From contig OZ244845.1 in the NCBI GenBank assembly GCA_965220775.1, positions 1,612,001 through 1,676,000 of the forward strand: a stretch of 64,000 bases of DNA, in the 5' to 3' direction. The notes under the pieces were generated by a model. That model saw only the letters and a list, made by a program, of their open reading frames with translations, had not been told where the DNA came from and searched no databases. The stretch is from G963664835 sp965220775. GTDB lineage: Bacteria > Chloroflexota > UBA6077 > FW602-bin22 > JBCLEL01. Each line of letters starts with the position of its first letter. Position 1 is the stretch's first letter. A program made the position numbers and the translations under genes. Shown here in pieces: positions 27,916 through 36,705 of this stretch.

Positions 27916-28156
27916 TCTCGGGGCGGACGCCCAATTGCTCGATTGACGTTTCCATTTTGCAAAACAAACTTTCGAAAACAAATTCCGCAAGACAAATCTG
28001 ATCTAGGCGCTGCCTAGCGCCAACCTTTGTCGACGAAGGCGATGTCGGCTAGGGGCTTATCTACGACGGTCCAACGTGCAGTTCTCGCATAGAGCCCCAA
28101 TCGGTTGCCGCATATTTGTCTGCGCCAAATTGACAATGAAGCGTGGGGAGCCGGCT

Positions 28157-28267
28157 ATGACCCACTTTGCTAGTTGTACCGTCCGGCCGGTAAAATACCC
28201 GTGCGCCAAGGGTTGCACGGCCTGTGGGCTCGCAGACTGCGATCATCCCCACTCGCCAATCAGCTAA
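28157..28267 (+). CDS. Tiny Cys-rich protein upstream of adenylate kinase
   Basis: A possible 36-residue protein beginning MTHFASCTVRPVKYP and continuing CAKGCTACGLADCDHPH, which gives five Cys and two His in 25 residues, as in a small zinc finger or metal-binding peptide. GGGGAG lies 7 bases before the ATG. It ends 10 bases before the proposed adenylate kinase start, whose ribosome site overlaps the TAA. I do not recognise a family, and the ORF is short enough that chance cannot be dismissed. Confidence 0.5.
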   Translation: MTHFASCTVRPVKYPCAKGCTACGLADCDHPHSPIS

Positions 28268-28277
28268 GGGGGCATGT

Positions 28278-28850
28278 TTGGATCTGGTTATTTTCGGCTT
28301 GCCGGGTGGTGGCAAGGGTACTCAAGGTGATCTTCTCACCAAGAGATTCAGCTACTATAAGATCAGCACCGGCGAGCTCCTGCGACAGCAAGTTAAGATG
28401 AATACTTCACTGGGCAAGGTCGCCAAGGCCCACATAGACGCCGGCGACCTGGTCCCTGACGATGTAATCATCGCTTTTGTCCGTCAGCAAGTTTCCACCC
28501 TCGCACCGAATACGGCCCTCTTGTTCGACGGATTCCCCCGTACTATCCGGCAAAATGAGGCGCTTGAAAAGATGCTGAATTCGATAAATAGGCGGATCGG
28601 TGGAGTGATTTATCTTAGTGCCCCCGAGGAGGTCGTTGTCCAACGGATGTTGGCTCGTGGACGTACTGATGACAGTGAACAGGCGATTCGTCGCCGTATC
28701 GACGGCTATCACAATGCGACAAAGCAATTGTTAGAATACTATGGTGAGCGTGGCTTGATGAGCGAGGTCGACGGTGTAGGCACGCCCGAAACGGTGCATG
28801 ATAGGATCGTAGCCTCGATGTCCCTGGCGCACAGCGACCGCGAGGTCTGA
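28278..28850 (+). CDS. Adenylate kinase family protein
   Basis: A nucleoside-monophosphate kinase of about 190 residues. The P-loop is IFGLPGGGKGTQGDLLTKRF, the NMP-binding region YYKISTGELLRQQV, and the catalytic segment LLFDGFPRTIRQNEAL. The LID is short and lacks the four zinc cysteines (MLARGRTDDSEQAIRRRID), so this is a small-variant enzyme. I place the start at TTG 28278 because AAGGGGG precedes it and the P-loop then falls at residue 6-15; the longer open frame has no such site. It would make ADP from AMP. Could be a second, non-housekeeping copy. Confidence 0.85.
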   Translation: MDLVIFGLPGGGKGTQGDLLTKRFSYYKISTGELLRQQVKMNTSLGKVAKAHIDAGDLVPDDVIIAFVRQQVSTLAPNTALLFDGFPRTIRQNEALEKMLNSINRRIGGVIYLSAPEEVVVQRMLARGRTDDSEQAIRRRIDGYHNATKQLLEYYGERGLMSEVDGVGTPETVHDRIVASMSLAHSDREV

Positions 28851-29014
28851 TGGCCGCCTCTCAGCACGCTCTCCTGACTCGATCTTCAACGCTGCTTTCT
28901 TGGCCAATTCATTTGTACAGACCGAGGCATTTGCACGACGATTCCGCCTCATGCAACGAAGAACTAACTTACTAGCCGATGATCTGCTACTATCCTGCAG
29001 GTGAGGTCCTTTGA

Positions 29015-30232
29015 ATGACGATTGCCAAGCAGAGTCCCGTGTTTGAATCGTTGCTGAGCCGGCGCGCCCAATTCGAGGCGCCTGCAGTTGTGTTCCGCGC
29101 CCGCGTCACAGCGTCGTCAAAGCGAGGTTTCGATTACGGAGGCGGCAGACCCGATCCGGGATCGTTCCCCTACGAGGATCTGGCCAAAGCCACTGCATCC
29201 ATGCTTCAGCGAGATGGCGCCGAAGCGCTCAACTACGGGACGGCCTTCGGCTACGACAAGCTCCGCGATCTGGTCGTCGACAAACTCATGCGCCACGAAG
29301 ATATCGAAATCCGGCGTGAAAATGTGCTCATCACTCACGGCGCATCCAACGCTATATCGTTATTTGCCGATACGTTCCTGGACATAGGCGATCCGATCAT
29401 CGTCGAAGCGCCCACGTTCATGGGCTCGTTGCGTACTTTCGATCGTCATCGAGCCCGGATCATCGGCGTGCCGGTAGATGAGCAGGGCATGGATATGAAC
29501 GCATTGGGCGACGCGCTGGCCGAACTCGCGAGAAACGGCGAGCGGGCCAAGTTCATATACACTATCGTGAACTTTCAGAATCCCTCTGGCCCAACCCTTC
29601 CGCTCCATCGACGCCACGAGCTTCTCGCCCTGGCCCGCCAGCACGAGACGCTCGTCCTGGAGGACGATGCTTACGGTGAGCTTCGCTTCGAAGGCCAACC
29701 GGTGAGGTCTCTGATTGGACTGGACAACGGTGAACTCGTTGCCCGGTGCAGCACGTTCTCCAAGATATTGGCGGCCGGGCTGAGGTGCGGCTATCTGATC
29801 GCCGATCCGGAGATCATCAACCATGTCAGCTCGTTCAACACCAGCGGTACCAATTACTACATCAACTATCTGGTGTATGAGTATTTGAGCCAGCACATGG
29901 ACGATCACATTCGAGAGCTGATCGATGTTTACCGAGCGAAGAGGGACGCCGTGCTGGACGGATTGGACTATCACCTGAACGGAGAGGCGCGCTGGAGCCG
30001 GCCCGAAGGCGGCTTCTTCATCTGGGTCGAACTGCCCGAAGGCGTCGATCCGGAAAGGTTGGCCCAGTTGGCGTTCGACGAGAACGTTAACTATATCCCG
30101 GGTTCGCCTTTCTTTCCCGATGGTCGACAAGGCAGCAACTTCGTCCGGCTGGCCACCAGCTATATGTCGGTCAAGGACCTCCGTGATGGCATGGACGTCT
30201 TCTGCCCTTTGGTGAAGAAGGCCCGCCGATAG
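29015..30232 (+). CDS. PLP-dependent class I/II aminotransferase
   Basis: A 405-residue fold-type I aminotransferase resembling LysN/2-aminoadipate and MocR-type catalytic domains, but without an HTH. The PLP lysine lies in CSTFSKILAAGLRCGYL (around residue 249). The cofactor pocket includes HGASNAISLFADTF and the VNFQNPSGPTL and EDDAYGEL motifs. The C-terminal GGFFIWVELPEG is also typical. It could transaminate an aromatic, branched or dicarboxylic 2-oxo acid. It is followed, with overlap, by a DUF5808-like membrane protein gene. Confidence 0.88.
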   Translation: MTIAKQSPVFESLLSRRAQFEAPAVVFRARVTASSKRGFDYGGGRPDPGSFPYEDLAKATASMLQRDGAEALNYGTAFGYDKLRDLVVDKLMRHEDIEIRRENVLITHGASNAISLFADTFLDIGDPIIVEAPTFMGSLRTFDRHRARIIGVPVDEQGMDMNALGDALAELARNGERAKFIYTIVNFQNPSGPTLPLHRRHELLALARQHETLVLEDDAYGELRFEGQPVRSLIGLDNGELVARCSTFSKILAAGLRCGYLIADPEIINHVSSFNTSGTNYYINYLVYEYLSQHMDDHIRELIDVYRAKRDAVLDGLDYHLNGEARWSRPEGGFFIWVELPEGVDPERLAQLAFDENVNYIPGSPFFPDGRQGSNFVRLATSYMSVKDLRDGMDVFCPLVKKARR

Positions 30233-30561
30233 TGGCCGCGGGCAATAAGGGTGTACCGTCAATCAAGTCGATTAGGATCTCGAGGTCGAAGCTAGATCTC
30301 ATACAGACGATTTTCAGAAACCTGGCAACCATTCTCCTGATCGCTGCTGTCGTCCAGGAGCTTCGTAAGCCAAAGGAATCCCGGCAATGGCATGGCAAGG
30401 TTGCCTGGTTCGTCCCCTATGATTTTCGGACTCCGACCCTGGGCCGAGTCAAGACGACGATCTGGGCTCCTGAGAACCCAAGCATCATTGTGCCGAATGT
30501 CTTTGGCGTCGGCTGGACTCTGAACATAGGACGCTTGGTCTACTTTTTGCGGACTGGATAG
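30232..30561 (+). CDS. DUF5808-like membrane protein
   Basis: A 109-residue protein that starts at a GTG sharing the last base of the aminotransferase stop (TAGTG), so it is translationally coupled to it. One hydrophobic helix (about 30-45, LATILLIAAVVQEL) is followed by a domain resembling DUF5808, with the strings VPYDFRTPTLGRVKTTIWAP and VFGVGWTLNIGRLVYFL. Function unknown. The link to an aminotransferase is positional only. Confidence 0.65.
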   Translation: MAAGNKGVPSIKSIRISRSKLDLIQTIFRNLATILLIAAVVQELRKPKESRQWHGKVAWFVPYDFRTPTLGRVKTTIWAPENPSIIVPNVFGVGWTLNIGRLVYFLRTG

Positions 30562-30727
30562 TTACACGATTTCAACCTGGCCGCCACGGGGTTATCCTAC
30601 AGTCACCACGCCGAGCATGCGTCGCCTGCCGGCGCCAACTGTTCCGCCGGTATCCCCTGCCACCCCCGGCTTTGACCCGCGTGGGAGAACGTCCGCCCAT
30701 CCAATGGTTATCCGAAACTGAACACGT

Positions 30728-31247
30728 GCAAATTTCAGATTTACGGGTACCTGCTCCGCAAGGGCGTAATATCGCACCAATGAGGGTCGACCACAGGCCA
30801 GGACGTCTGATCGGCGAAAGCCAGGAAAGGATTGCAAGGGCGATCCGCCTCAGGCGGATGCCGGGGGATGCGGGGTGTCCCCCACAACAAAGATCCCCCT
30901 TCTCCTGGCCAGAGGCTGTCTCACAAGTCCAAAGGGCAGTGATAAGCGCAATTCCGACCTTCGTATTTGGTCGATTTCATCAATAATGAACCGTTAACTA
31001 GGTCATGATGAGAAGGTCCCGCCGTATTTCGTACCTCACACAGAGTTATGAGACGAACTCTGGCCAGGAGAAGGGGCCCAGGTCGAAGACTACGCAAGGC
31101 GAGGGGATGAGGTCGAGCAGCTCGTGGATTGAGCGCACCGATAGGTTGGAAATCCCCCCTTGACCGCCGACTGAGGTCCCGAGTGGCGACTCGGCCGTTC
31201 CAATTCACGGACATGGAGGAGAGACATGCACCCAAGTCTGAACTGTT
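30728..31247. mobile_element. Non-autonomous element copy B, with inverted nested insert
   Basis: Second copy of the family. Its left end is GCAAATTTCAGATTTACGGG and its right end the complement of AACAGTTCAGACTTGGGTGC. Flanks CTGAACACGT (30718-30727) and ACGAACACGT (31248-31257) match at 8 of 10 positions. Internal hairpins are present, and the palindrome CTGGCCAG at 30905 and 31060 brackets a 147-bp insert. The flanking arms differ clearly from copy A, so the host element is old. Confidence 0.75.
30913..31059 (-). mobile_element. Nested 147-bp insert inside element copy B, opposite orientation
   Basis: The same segment as 14700-14846 but inverted, with a single base difference that I can find (T against C, 28 bases from the left end here). 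It lies between CTGGCCAG octamers at 30905-30912 and 31060-31067. The near identity contrasts with the worn surrounding element, so the insert moved recently. Confidence 0.75.
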
Positions 31248-31364
31248 ACGAACACGTCCTCGAGTTGATAAATCGACACCAAGCACGATATATTTGTCCT
31301 ACCCCGGTAACCGTGTGTCGCACCCGGTCAACAGCTTGAACCCAAATCTAACCGAGGCGAAACC

Positions 31365-32150
31365 TTGATTGCATACAGCGTGAACGTCTCCTACCTCATG
31401 CCCGATCTCCCCACTGAAGAGCGGCTCCGGCGAGTTCGCGACGCCGGCTTCAAATACTTTGAGTGGCTCTTTCCCCAGCGAATCGATGTCGATGAGCTTA
31501 TTCGGCTGAAGGACGAGTACGGTTTGACTATGGTGTTGCTCGATACCGAAGTCGACGCCGAAAATCCGCGTGGCCAACTCAGCAATCCCGACTCCGGTGA
31601 CGCATTCTTTGCCCGTCTGGACGAGGCCGTCGAGATTGCTCGAATAACCGGCGCTCGTCTGATCAATACGCTTTGCGGCTTGTCCGTACCTGGAGTGCAG
31701 CGCGAACTGCAGATCGAGACCCTGATATCGAGGCTGAAACAGGCCTCTTCACTGGCTGAGGCCGAGGGCATCACCCTTCTGGTTGAGGCCCTAAATCATT
31801 TTGACAATCCTGGCTACTTGATCACGAACTCGAAGGACGGATTTAAAATTGTCGAGGCTGTAGACAGCCCCAATGTTAGGTTTCAGTACGACCTCTATCA
31901 CATGCAGTTGATGGAAGGTAATCTCATAAACACGGTCCGCGATAACCTCGACAAAATCGGGCATATGCAGCTTGCGGATGTGCCTGGTCGGTTGCCCCCG
32001 AAAGATGGTGAAATCAACTTCCCAAACGTCTTGAACGCGATCGAGAAGGCCGGCTACCATGGATTCGTTGGCCTCGAATATAGGTCGCCGCCAGATTGCG
32101 CCGATCCATTCGCCTGGTTGCCCGACGAATCACGCCGGCGCGCCCTCTAG
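31365..32150 (+). CDS. Hydroxypyruvate isomerase-like TIM-barrel protein
   Basis: A 261-residue xylose-isomerase-like TIM-barrel protein most like hydroxypyruvate isomerase. Metal-site acidic residues are expected in LLVEALNHFDNPGYLI, FQYDLYHMQ, GHMQLADVPGR and GFVGLEYRSP. HMQLADVPGR is a hallmark of the Hyi group. Hyi interconverts hydroxypyruvate and tartronate semialdehyde, which would suit the several D-2-hydroxyacid dehydrogenases and the ThDP enzyme in the window. The start is TTG 31365 behind a GAGGCG site. Metal dependence and true substrate are untested. Confidence 0.8.
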   Translation: MIAYSVNVSYLMPDLPTEERLRRVRDAGFKYFEWLFPQRIDVDELIRLKDEYGLTMVLLDTEVDAENPRGQLSNPDSGDAFFARLDEAVEIARITGARLINTLCGLSVPGVQRELQIETLISRLKQASSLAEAEGITLLVEALNHFDNPGYLITNSKDGFKIVEAVDSPNVRFQYDLYHMQLMEGNLINTVRDNLDKIGHMQLADVPGRLPPKDGEINFPNVLNAIEKAGYHGFVGLEYRSPPDCADPFAWLPDESRRRAL

Positions 32151-32159
32151 ACCGGCGGC

Positions 32160-33545
32160 GTGCTCGAGGACAGTCCTCCCGCTAGGATTCGGCGGCGCGG
32201 CGAAGTCGATGAACAATCAGTCGTCGACTATTGGCGCAGTCGATCTTGGACCTCAGACTCCCTCCGAACTACCAGCGGCCAGCCGTTGGAGATCGTGTTC
32301 CAGGGTCGCTGGGCTCCAGGTTCTGGCCCAGATTTTTGCGATGCCGTAATAGCATTCCCGGCTGGAAAACTGTCAACCGGCGATGTCGAGATCCACGTAC
32401 TCGCTTCCGACTGGTATAGACACGGTCACCAACACGATCCCGCTTACGACAACGTCGTCTTGCACGTGGTTAACTGGGACGATCTTAGCGTGCCGGTCCT
32501 CCGGGCCAACGGCCGGCCGGTCCAAACGCTGGAGCTTTCACCGAACGGTCCGGTCGCCCTCGATTCTTCAACTCATCGAATGCCTGATTGTCACACGATC
32601 GCCGCTGAATTGCCGGCCGGCAAGCTAAATGCCGCGCTCGAACAACTTGGCGACGAGTGGTTTCTGGTCAAGGCCGGCCGATTGCAATCGGAGATGAGCG
32701 TTGTTGGGCCGGAGGCGATCCTGATAGGCGCGTTGTTCGATGCGTTGGGCTATAGCCAGAACCGAAAGCCTCTCCGCCGGCTCGCAACCGGCTTGCGTCT
32801 CGAACTGTTGCAATGGGCCGTCCGTTCCGGCCCATCGACTATCGAGGGTATTCTGATTGGCCTGGCCGGTCTCTTGCCTTCCCAGCGTCCTGTAGTTTCC
32901 AGCGACTGGCAAACCGATGATTACACCGCCGAGCTCGAATCGGTGTGGCACATGGCCTCTGATCCGGCTAGCCAGCCGATCCTTGCGGGAAGTGATTGGA
33001 GATTCTCCGTCCGACCCGGCAACTCACCGCTCCGGCGGCTCGGTGCGGCCGCCCGTCTCGTCGCGCCAGGATTGGATGGGCTGATCGATAGCTGGTTGCG
33101 AGCCGTTGTGGCTGAGCCATTCGACCTGCCGGCCTTGTTAGCCTCGCTCATCGTCAAAGATAGCGATAGCTATTGGGCCTGGCATTCCGATTTTGCCCGG
33201 CCCCTCCCGACTGGACCGGTGGCACTGATCGGTCGCAGTCGAGCCGTAGAGATCGCCGCAAATGTTGTGTTGCCATTCGTTCACGCCCTGGCTTCTATGG
33301 CGGGTCAGCCGGTCCTCGCGTCGAATGCCATGATCGCATTCGGACTCCTGGCGGCTCCGTCCTGGAACGTTGCAACTAGGTCGGCGATTCAATTGGTGAG
33401 CCACCCGGACTTGGCAAAACTGGCTTCGGGAGCCAGGCGCCGCCAGGGGCTGCAATGGTTATACCGCAGCTATTGCGAGCAGGGCAGACTCCTCGATTGC
33501 CCATTGCTCGAGTTGAGCGAGACCCACTGCGCCGGTGAACGCTGA
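32160..33545 (+). CDS. DUF2851 family protein
   Basis: A 461-residue DUF2851 protein. The family's signature is seen near residues 40-105: VFQGRWAPGSGPDFCDAVIA, then GDVEIHVLASDWYRHGHQ and DPAYDNVVLHVVNWDD. The conserved acidic and His residues hint at a metal- or nucleic-acid-related enzyme, but no activity is established. It begins 9 bases after the isomerase gene on the same strand, so they may share a message. The open frame begins with GTG, and an internal start is possible. Confidence 0.82.
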   Translation: MLEDSPPARIRRRGEVDEQSVVDYWRSRSWTSDSLRTTSGQPLEIVFQGRWAPGSGPDFCDAVIAFPAGKLSTGDVEIHVLASDWYRHGHQHDPAYDNVVLHVVNWDDLSVPVLRANGRPVQTLELSPNGPVALDSSTHRMPDCHTIAAELPAGKLNAALEQLGDEWFLVKAGRLQSEMSVVGPEAILIGALFDALGYSQNRKPLRRLATGLRLELLQWAVRSGPSTIEGILIGLAGLLPSQRPVVSSDWQTDDYTAELESVWHMASDPASQPILAGSDWRFSVRPGNSPLRRLGAAARLVAPGLDGLIDSWLRAVVAEPFDLPALLASLIVKDSDSYWAWHSDFARPLPTGPVALIGRSRAVEIAANVVLPFVHALASMAGQPVLASNAMIAFGLLAAPSWNVATRSAIQLVSHPDLAKLASGARRRQGLQWLYRSYCEQGRLLDCPLLELSETHCAGER

Positions 33546-34691
33546 CCTGAATAGAGGCACCCCGTCCCCTCACGGATGCTCTGGCATGCCACGCAATAGC
33601 AACCAACGGCTCCGCTACTAGGCTGTGCCGACCCTTCATGCCACCGTGACGAACTTGGACGCTCCCCGTCGCACCCGCAGGTCCCATCATTGCGGCCATC
33701 GAAGGCATGCCCCGTACCCTGATACGGGGCCGGAATCGAGGAGAGGCAAAGGTACGCCGCCATACTACAAAGGCCGAAATCCCTGTAGGGGCCTCCCTTG
33801 TGGATGCCCAGAACGACGACCGAGCAGGGGAAACCACGAGGGGTCGCAACTATTCCGGCCTTGGATTCCCTATACCTCTCGTAGAGGCCAGAGTTCGCCC
33901 GTGCCCCGTTACGGCGTTGAGGGTAATTAGATCCCGGTACGGGCCCGCGACACCAACCACCATCGTCCTAGCGACAGTCTTCGGGAGTCGAAAGACAACC
34001 ATGTAGCGCTGGGGCTTGTCCCCAGCGGCTGGGCCCTCCCAAGCCGCCGGCCCCAGCCGCATCGTCCGGCGTCCCGCCGAGGCCAACTCCACCGTAGGGC
34101 CGGCTTTAGAGAGCCTTCGTGGGTGGGTAATCCACGAACCATAGCCGCGCGGAAAAATGGCAATCGGGAAACCAGAAACAACGCCCACAGAGAAAAATGT
34201 AGGGCTGGGGCTTGTCCCCAGCCGTTGCCCCCGGGCAACCCGTCCCCAACCCTCCGAGGCCACCGCCACTATAGGGCCGGCTTTAGAGAGCCTTCGTGGG
34301 TGGGTAATCCACGAACCATAGCCGCGCGAAAAATGGCAATCGGGAAACCAGAAACAACGCCCACAGAGAAAAATGTAGGGCTGGGGCTTGTCCCCAGCCG
34401 TTGCCCCCGGGCAACCCGCCCCCGATCCCGCCGAGGCCAACTCCACCGTAGGGCCGGCTTTAGAAAGCCTTCGTGGGTGGGTAATCCACGAACCATAGCC
34501 GCGCGGAAAAAACGGCAATCGGGAAACTAGGAACAACGCCCGCAGAGAAAAATGTAGGGCTGGGGCTTGTCCCCAGCCGTGGCCCCCGGGCAGCCCGTCC
34601 CCATCCCTCCGAGGCCAACGCCACTATAGGGCCGGCTTTAGAGCCGTCTTGGGCGGGGAATCAACCCTGCCGAGCCCCCAACCACTGACCG
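33546..34691. repeat. Repeat-rich intergenic region with a four-unit tandem array
   Basis: No gene is seen. At 33700-33740 is a GAAGGCATGCCCCGTACCCT module also found at 59625 and, diverged, at 39640. From about 34003 to 34656 a unit of roughly 176-196 bases is repeated four times. Each unit opens with a palindrome such as GGCTGGGGCTTGTCCCCAGC (starts near 34006, 34202, 34378 and 34557). The spacer carries GCCGGCTTTAGAGAGCCTTC and GGTGGGTAATCCACGAACCA. The same palindrome recurs singly at 39121 and 39420. Confidence 0.8.
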
Positions 34692-35492
34692 CTAGCCACT
34701 GTCCGGCGACGACACACCACGCAAAAAGTCCAGCAGCAGCCCGTTAAACTCTTCCGGCCGCTCGATATTGCAGCAGTGAGACGCTCCGGCGATGGTCTTT
34801 AACCTAGATCCGGCAATTTTCTCGTGGATTCGCTTTGCTGAGGCAATAGGCGTTGACACGTCGTTCTCAGCCGCAATGACGAGGGTTGGCAGCGCGATCT
34901 GGGCCAAGCGCGATGTCGTGTCCACGCCAGAAACCGCCAACGCCGCGCCGGCGAAACAGCCCGGATTAGTACCAAGTACAACGCGACGCACCGTCCGTAG
35001 CTCCGGAGGATCCTTCCGGCGATAATCCTCCGTGAACCATCGGGTTAGCGTGCCATCCAAGAGAGCTCGCATTCCGGAATCGTGAGCCGCTTCGGCCCGC
35101 TCACGGAAAGTTTGTCGACCCTCCGGCGGATACTCGCTGGTTGTCGAGGCAAGCGTTAGGCTGAGAATGTCGTTGGGATGGGAAAGCGCATATGTCTGTG
35201 CGATCATCCCGCCCATCGACAGCCCCACCAGGTGGGCGGCTCGGACTCCGATCGAACGCATAAAGTGATCTAGGTCGTCGGCCATCAGCTCCAGCGAGTA
35301 CGGCGGATCGGCCTGCTCGGATGCGCCGTGTCCCCGCGCGTCGTATCGAATTACCTCGAAATGCGCGGCCAACGCCGGAACCTGGTGGTCCCAAAACGAA
35401 AGATCCATGGCTAAACCGTGGATCAATACCACCGGAGCGCCTTCTCCGGTAACTTCGTAGTTCACACTTATTCCGTTCGCGATGCTGCGCAA
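34692..35492 (-). CDS. Alpha/beta hydrolase
   Basis: A 266-residue alpha/beta-fold hydrolase of the 3-oxoadipate enol-lactonase/haloperoxidase-like group. The oxyanion loop is VVLIHGLAMDLSFWD, the nucleophile Ser is in LVGLSMGGMIAQTYA, the acid in VIAAENDVSTPI and the catalytic His in IAGASHCCNIERPEEF. No membrane segment. The substrate is not predictable. It stands between repeat regions with only a short DUF gene upstream on the same strand. Confidence 0.87.
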   Translation of the reverse strand: MRSIANGISVNYEVTGEGAPVVLIHGLAMDLSFWDHQVPALAAHFEVIRYDARGHGASEQADPPYSLELMADDLDHFMRSIGVRAAHLVGLSMGGMIAQTYALSHPNDILSLTLASTTSEYPPEGRQTFRERAEAAHDSGMRALLDGTLTRWFTEDYRRKDPPELRTVRRVVLGTNPGCFAGAALAVSGVDTTSRLAQIALPTLVIAAENDVSTPIASAKRIHEKIAGSRLKTIAGASHCCNIERPEEFNGLLLDFLRGVSSPDSG

Positions 35493-35543
35493 TTCGACGT
35501 CTCCTAGTAAACCCAGGCCCGGATCTTGCCGCGGTCGCGGTCC

Positions 35544-36080
35544 TTACCTGAATGTGAAGGCGTTGGGATTCAGTTCGAGATCTAAGTATATGCCCTTGTC
35601 GTCCGCAGAGATATCGAGCAATTTCAACGGGAGATATGCGAGGACGGCGTCCAATTGTGGATTTATCACCTCGGCGTCCAAGTCATTCACCCCTTCCGGC
35701 ATTAGCAATGATCCCACGTTCGTCGAAACGACGTCGACGTGTAGCAGGCCATTGTCCGCGTACGGGCGCACCGATAATCGAAAAGGCACCGTAATCTTGG
35801 AGGTTACGATTGCGTCGCCGGATATCTCGACAATGTTTTGCTGCTGAGCGTCGATGCGCAAATTCTTTATTTGTACGACGCCGTCGTCGCGTAACGCCTC
35901 AAGCTGAATGGCGACCTCTTCGGTCAAGTAATCTTCGCTGATGAATATTGTTATGTCTGGTTCGCCCGGGATTGCCTCGGTGACGACGGGTGTCTCCGGG
36001 GGTTCCCGCAGCATCAGTGCTGCCAAGATCGCTACGACCCCAACAACGAGGCCGAGGATAAAGCCGCAAGTTAACCTCAA
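35544..36080 (-). CDS. Membrane-anchored DUF2140/LmeA-like protein
   Basis: A 178-residue protein with one N-terminal membrane anchor (GFILGLVVGVVAILAALML) and an external domain. The exposed part has alternating strands like the DUF2140/YpmS or LmeA (DUF2993) lipid-binding folds, with ITIFISEDYLTEEVAIQLEA, ISGDAIVTSKITVPFRLSV and a C-terminal LPLKLLDISADDKGIYLDL. This looks like a lipid-interacting or envelope protein. The fold match is by eye only. Confidence 0.55.
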   Translation of the reverse strand: MRLTCGFILGLVVGVVAILAALMLREPPETPVVTEAIPGEPDITIFISEDYLTEEVAIQLEALRDDGVVQIKNLRIDAQQQNIVEISGDAIVTSKITVPFRLSVRPYADNGLLHVDVVSTNVGSLLMPEGVNDLDAEVINPQLDAVLAYLPLKLLDISADDKGIYLDLELNPNAFTFR

Positions 36081-36705
36081 TGCGCTCCTCGGCTAGGCCA
36101 AATTGGCCGAAACGTTGTCCCGTTGAAATCCCCGAATAGTATATATGCACCAATTACTATGAAAACAGCCTCCCGACTCGTCACTCCGGCGAAAGCCGGA
36201 GTCCAGAGGGGAGGGGAACCCCGTAACGCTGGGACTTCTCCCCGGCAAAGGGCACATGGGCGTCCAACTCTACTCTACCGGCCAACGCCACACCATTTTC
36301 ATCCTCTTACGTGGTCTTACCACGGTCATAGGTGATTGCGGGGTATGCCAGCGAGCGTACTCGACCCGGGACCGTCCAACCCTCAACTCATACGACGACT
36401 TGGCATAACGCGCCGGCTGACTTGGGCGCGGCCCTTGACGGCGCCCCGGCCGCAAGTTCGAGCCACTCAGTCCGGCGACGGTTTGCTCCTGCGGTGTCAA
36501 TCCTCCTGTGGTATCATTTCGGACAAATGTTCGCTGCTGTCTGCGCAAGGCCAAGTCTCGACTTCGATTCGAGTCGGACAGGACCACCTCAAAAAAGGGT
36601 AAAATTGCAAAACAAAAGCTCCAAGCAAACGCCCTGGTTGGCTGGGAGCCGGCTCAAGCACCGTCCTGCTGCGGTCTTCGATTCCTGCCGACAAGGAGGC
36701 ATCGC
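36081..36705. repeat. Intergenic region with dispersed repeats
   Basis: Apart from a spurious frame upstream of radC, this holds a CGTCACTCCGGCGAAAGCCG module near 36179, a CTGGGACTTCTCCCCGGC palindrome near 36231 and a TTTTCATCCTCTTACGTGGT module near 36296. All have relatives at 39250, 39420 and 39590. No gene is supported here. Confidence 0.6.

Noticed and set aside
27991..28025. GGCGCT/AGCGCC hairpin at 28006-28021 as a terminator
   Set aside because: The 6-bp stem has no following T-run, so it is not a convincing intrinsic terminator.
36508..36705. N-terminal extension of RadC from 36508
   Set aside because: The upstream codons have no resemblance to RadC and no usable start; a strong AAGGAGG site lies just before the recognisable protein.
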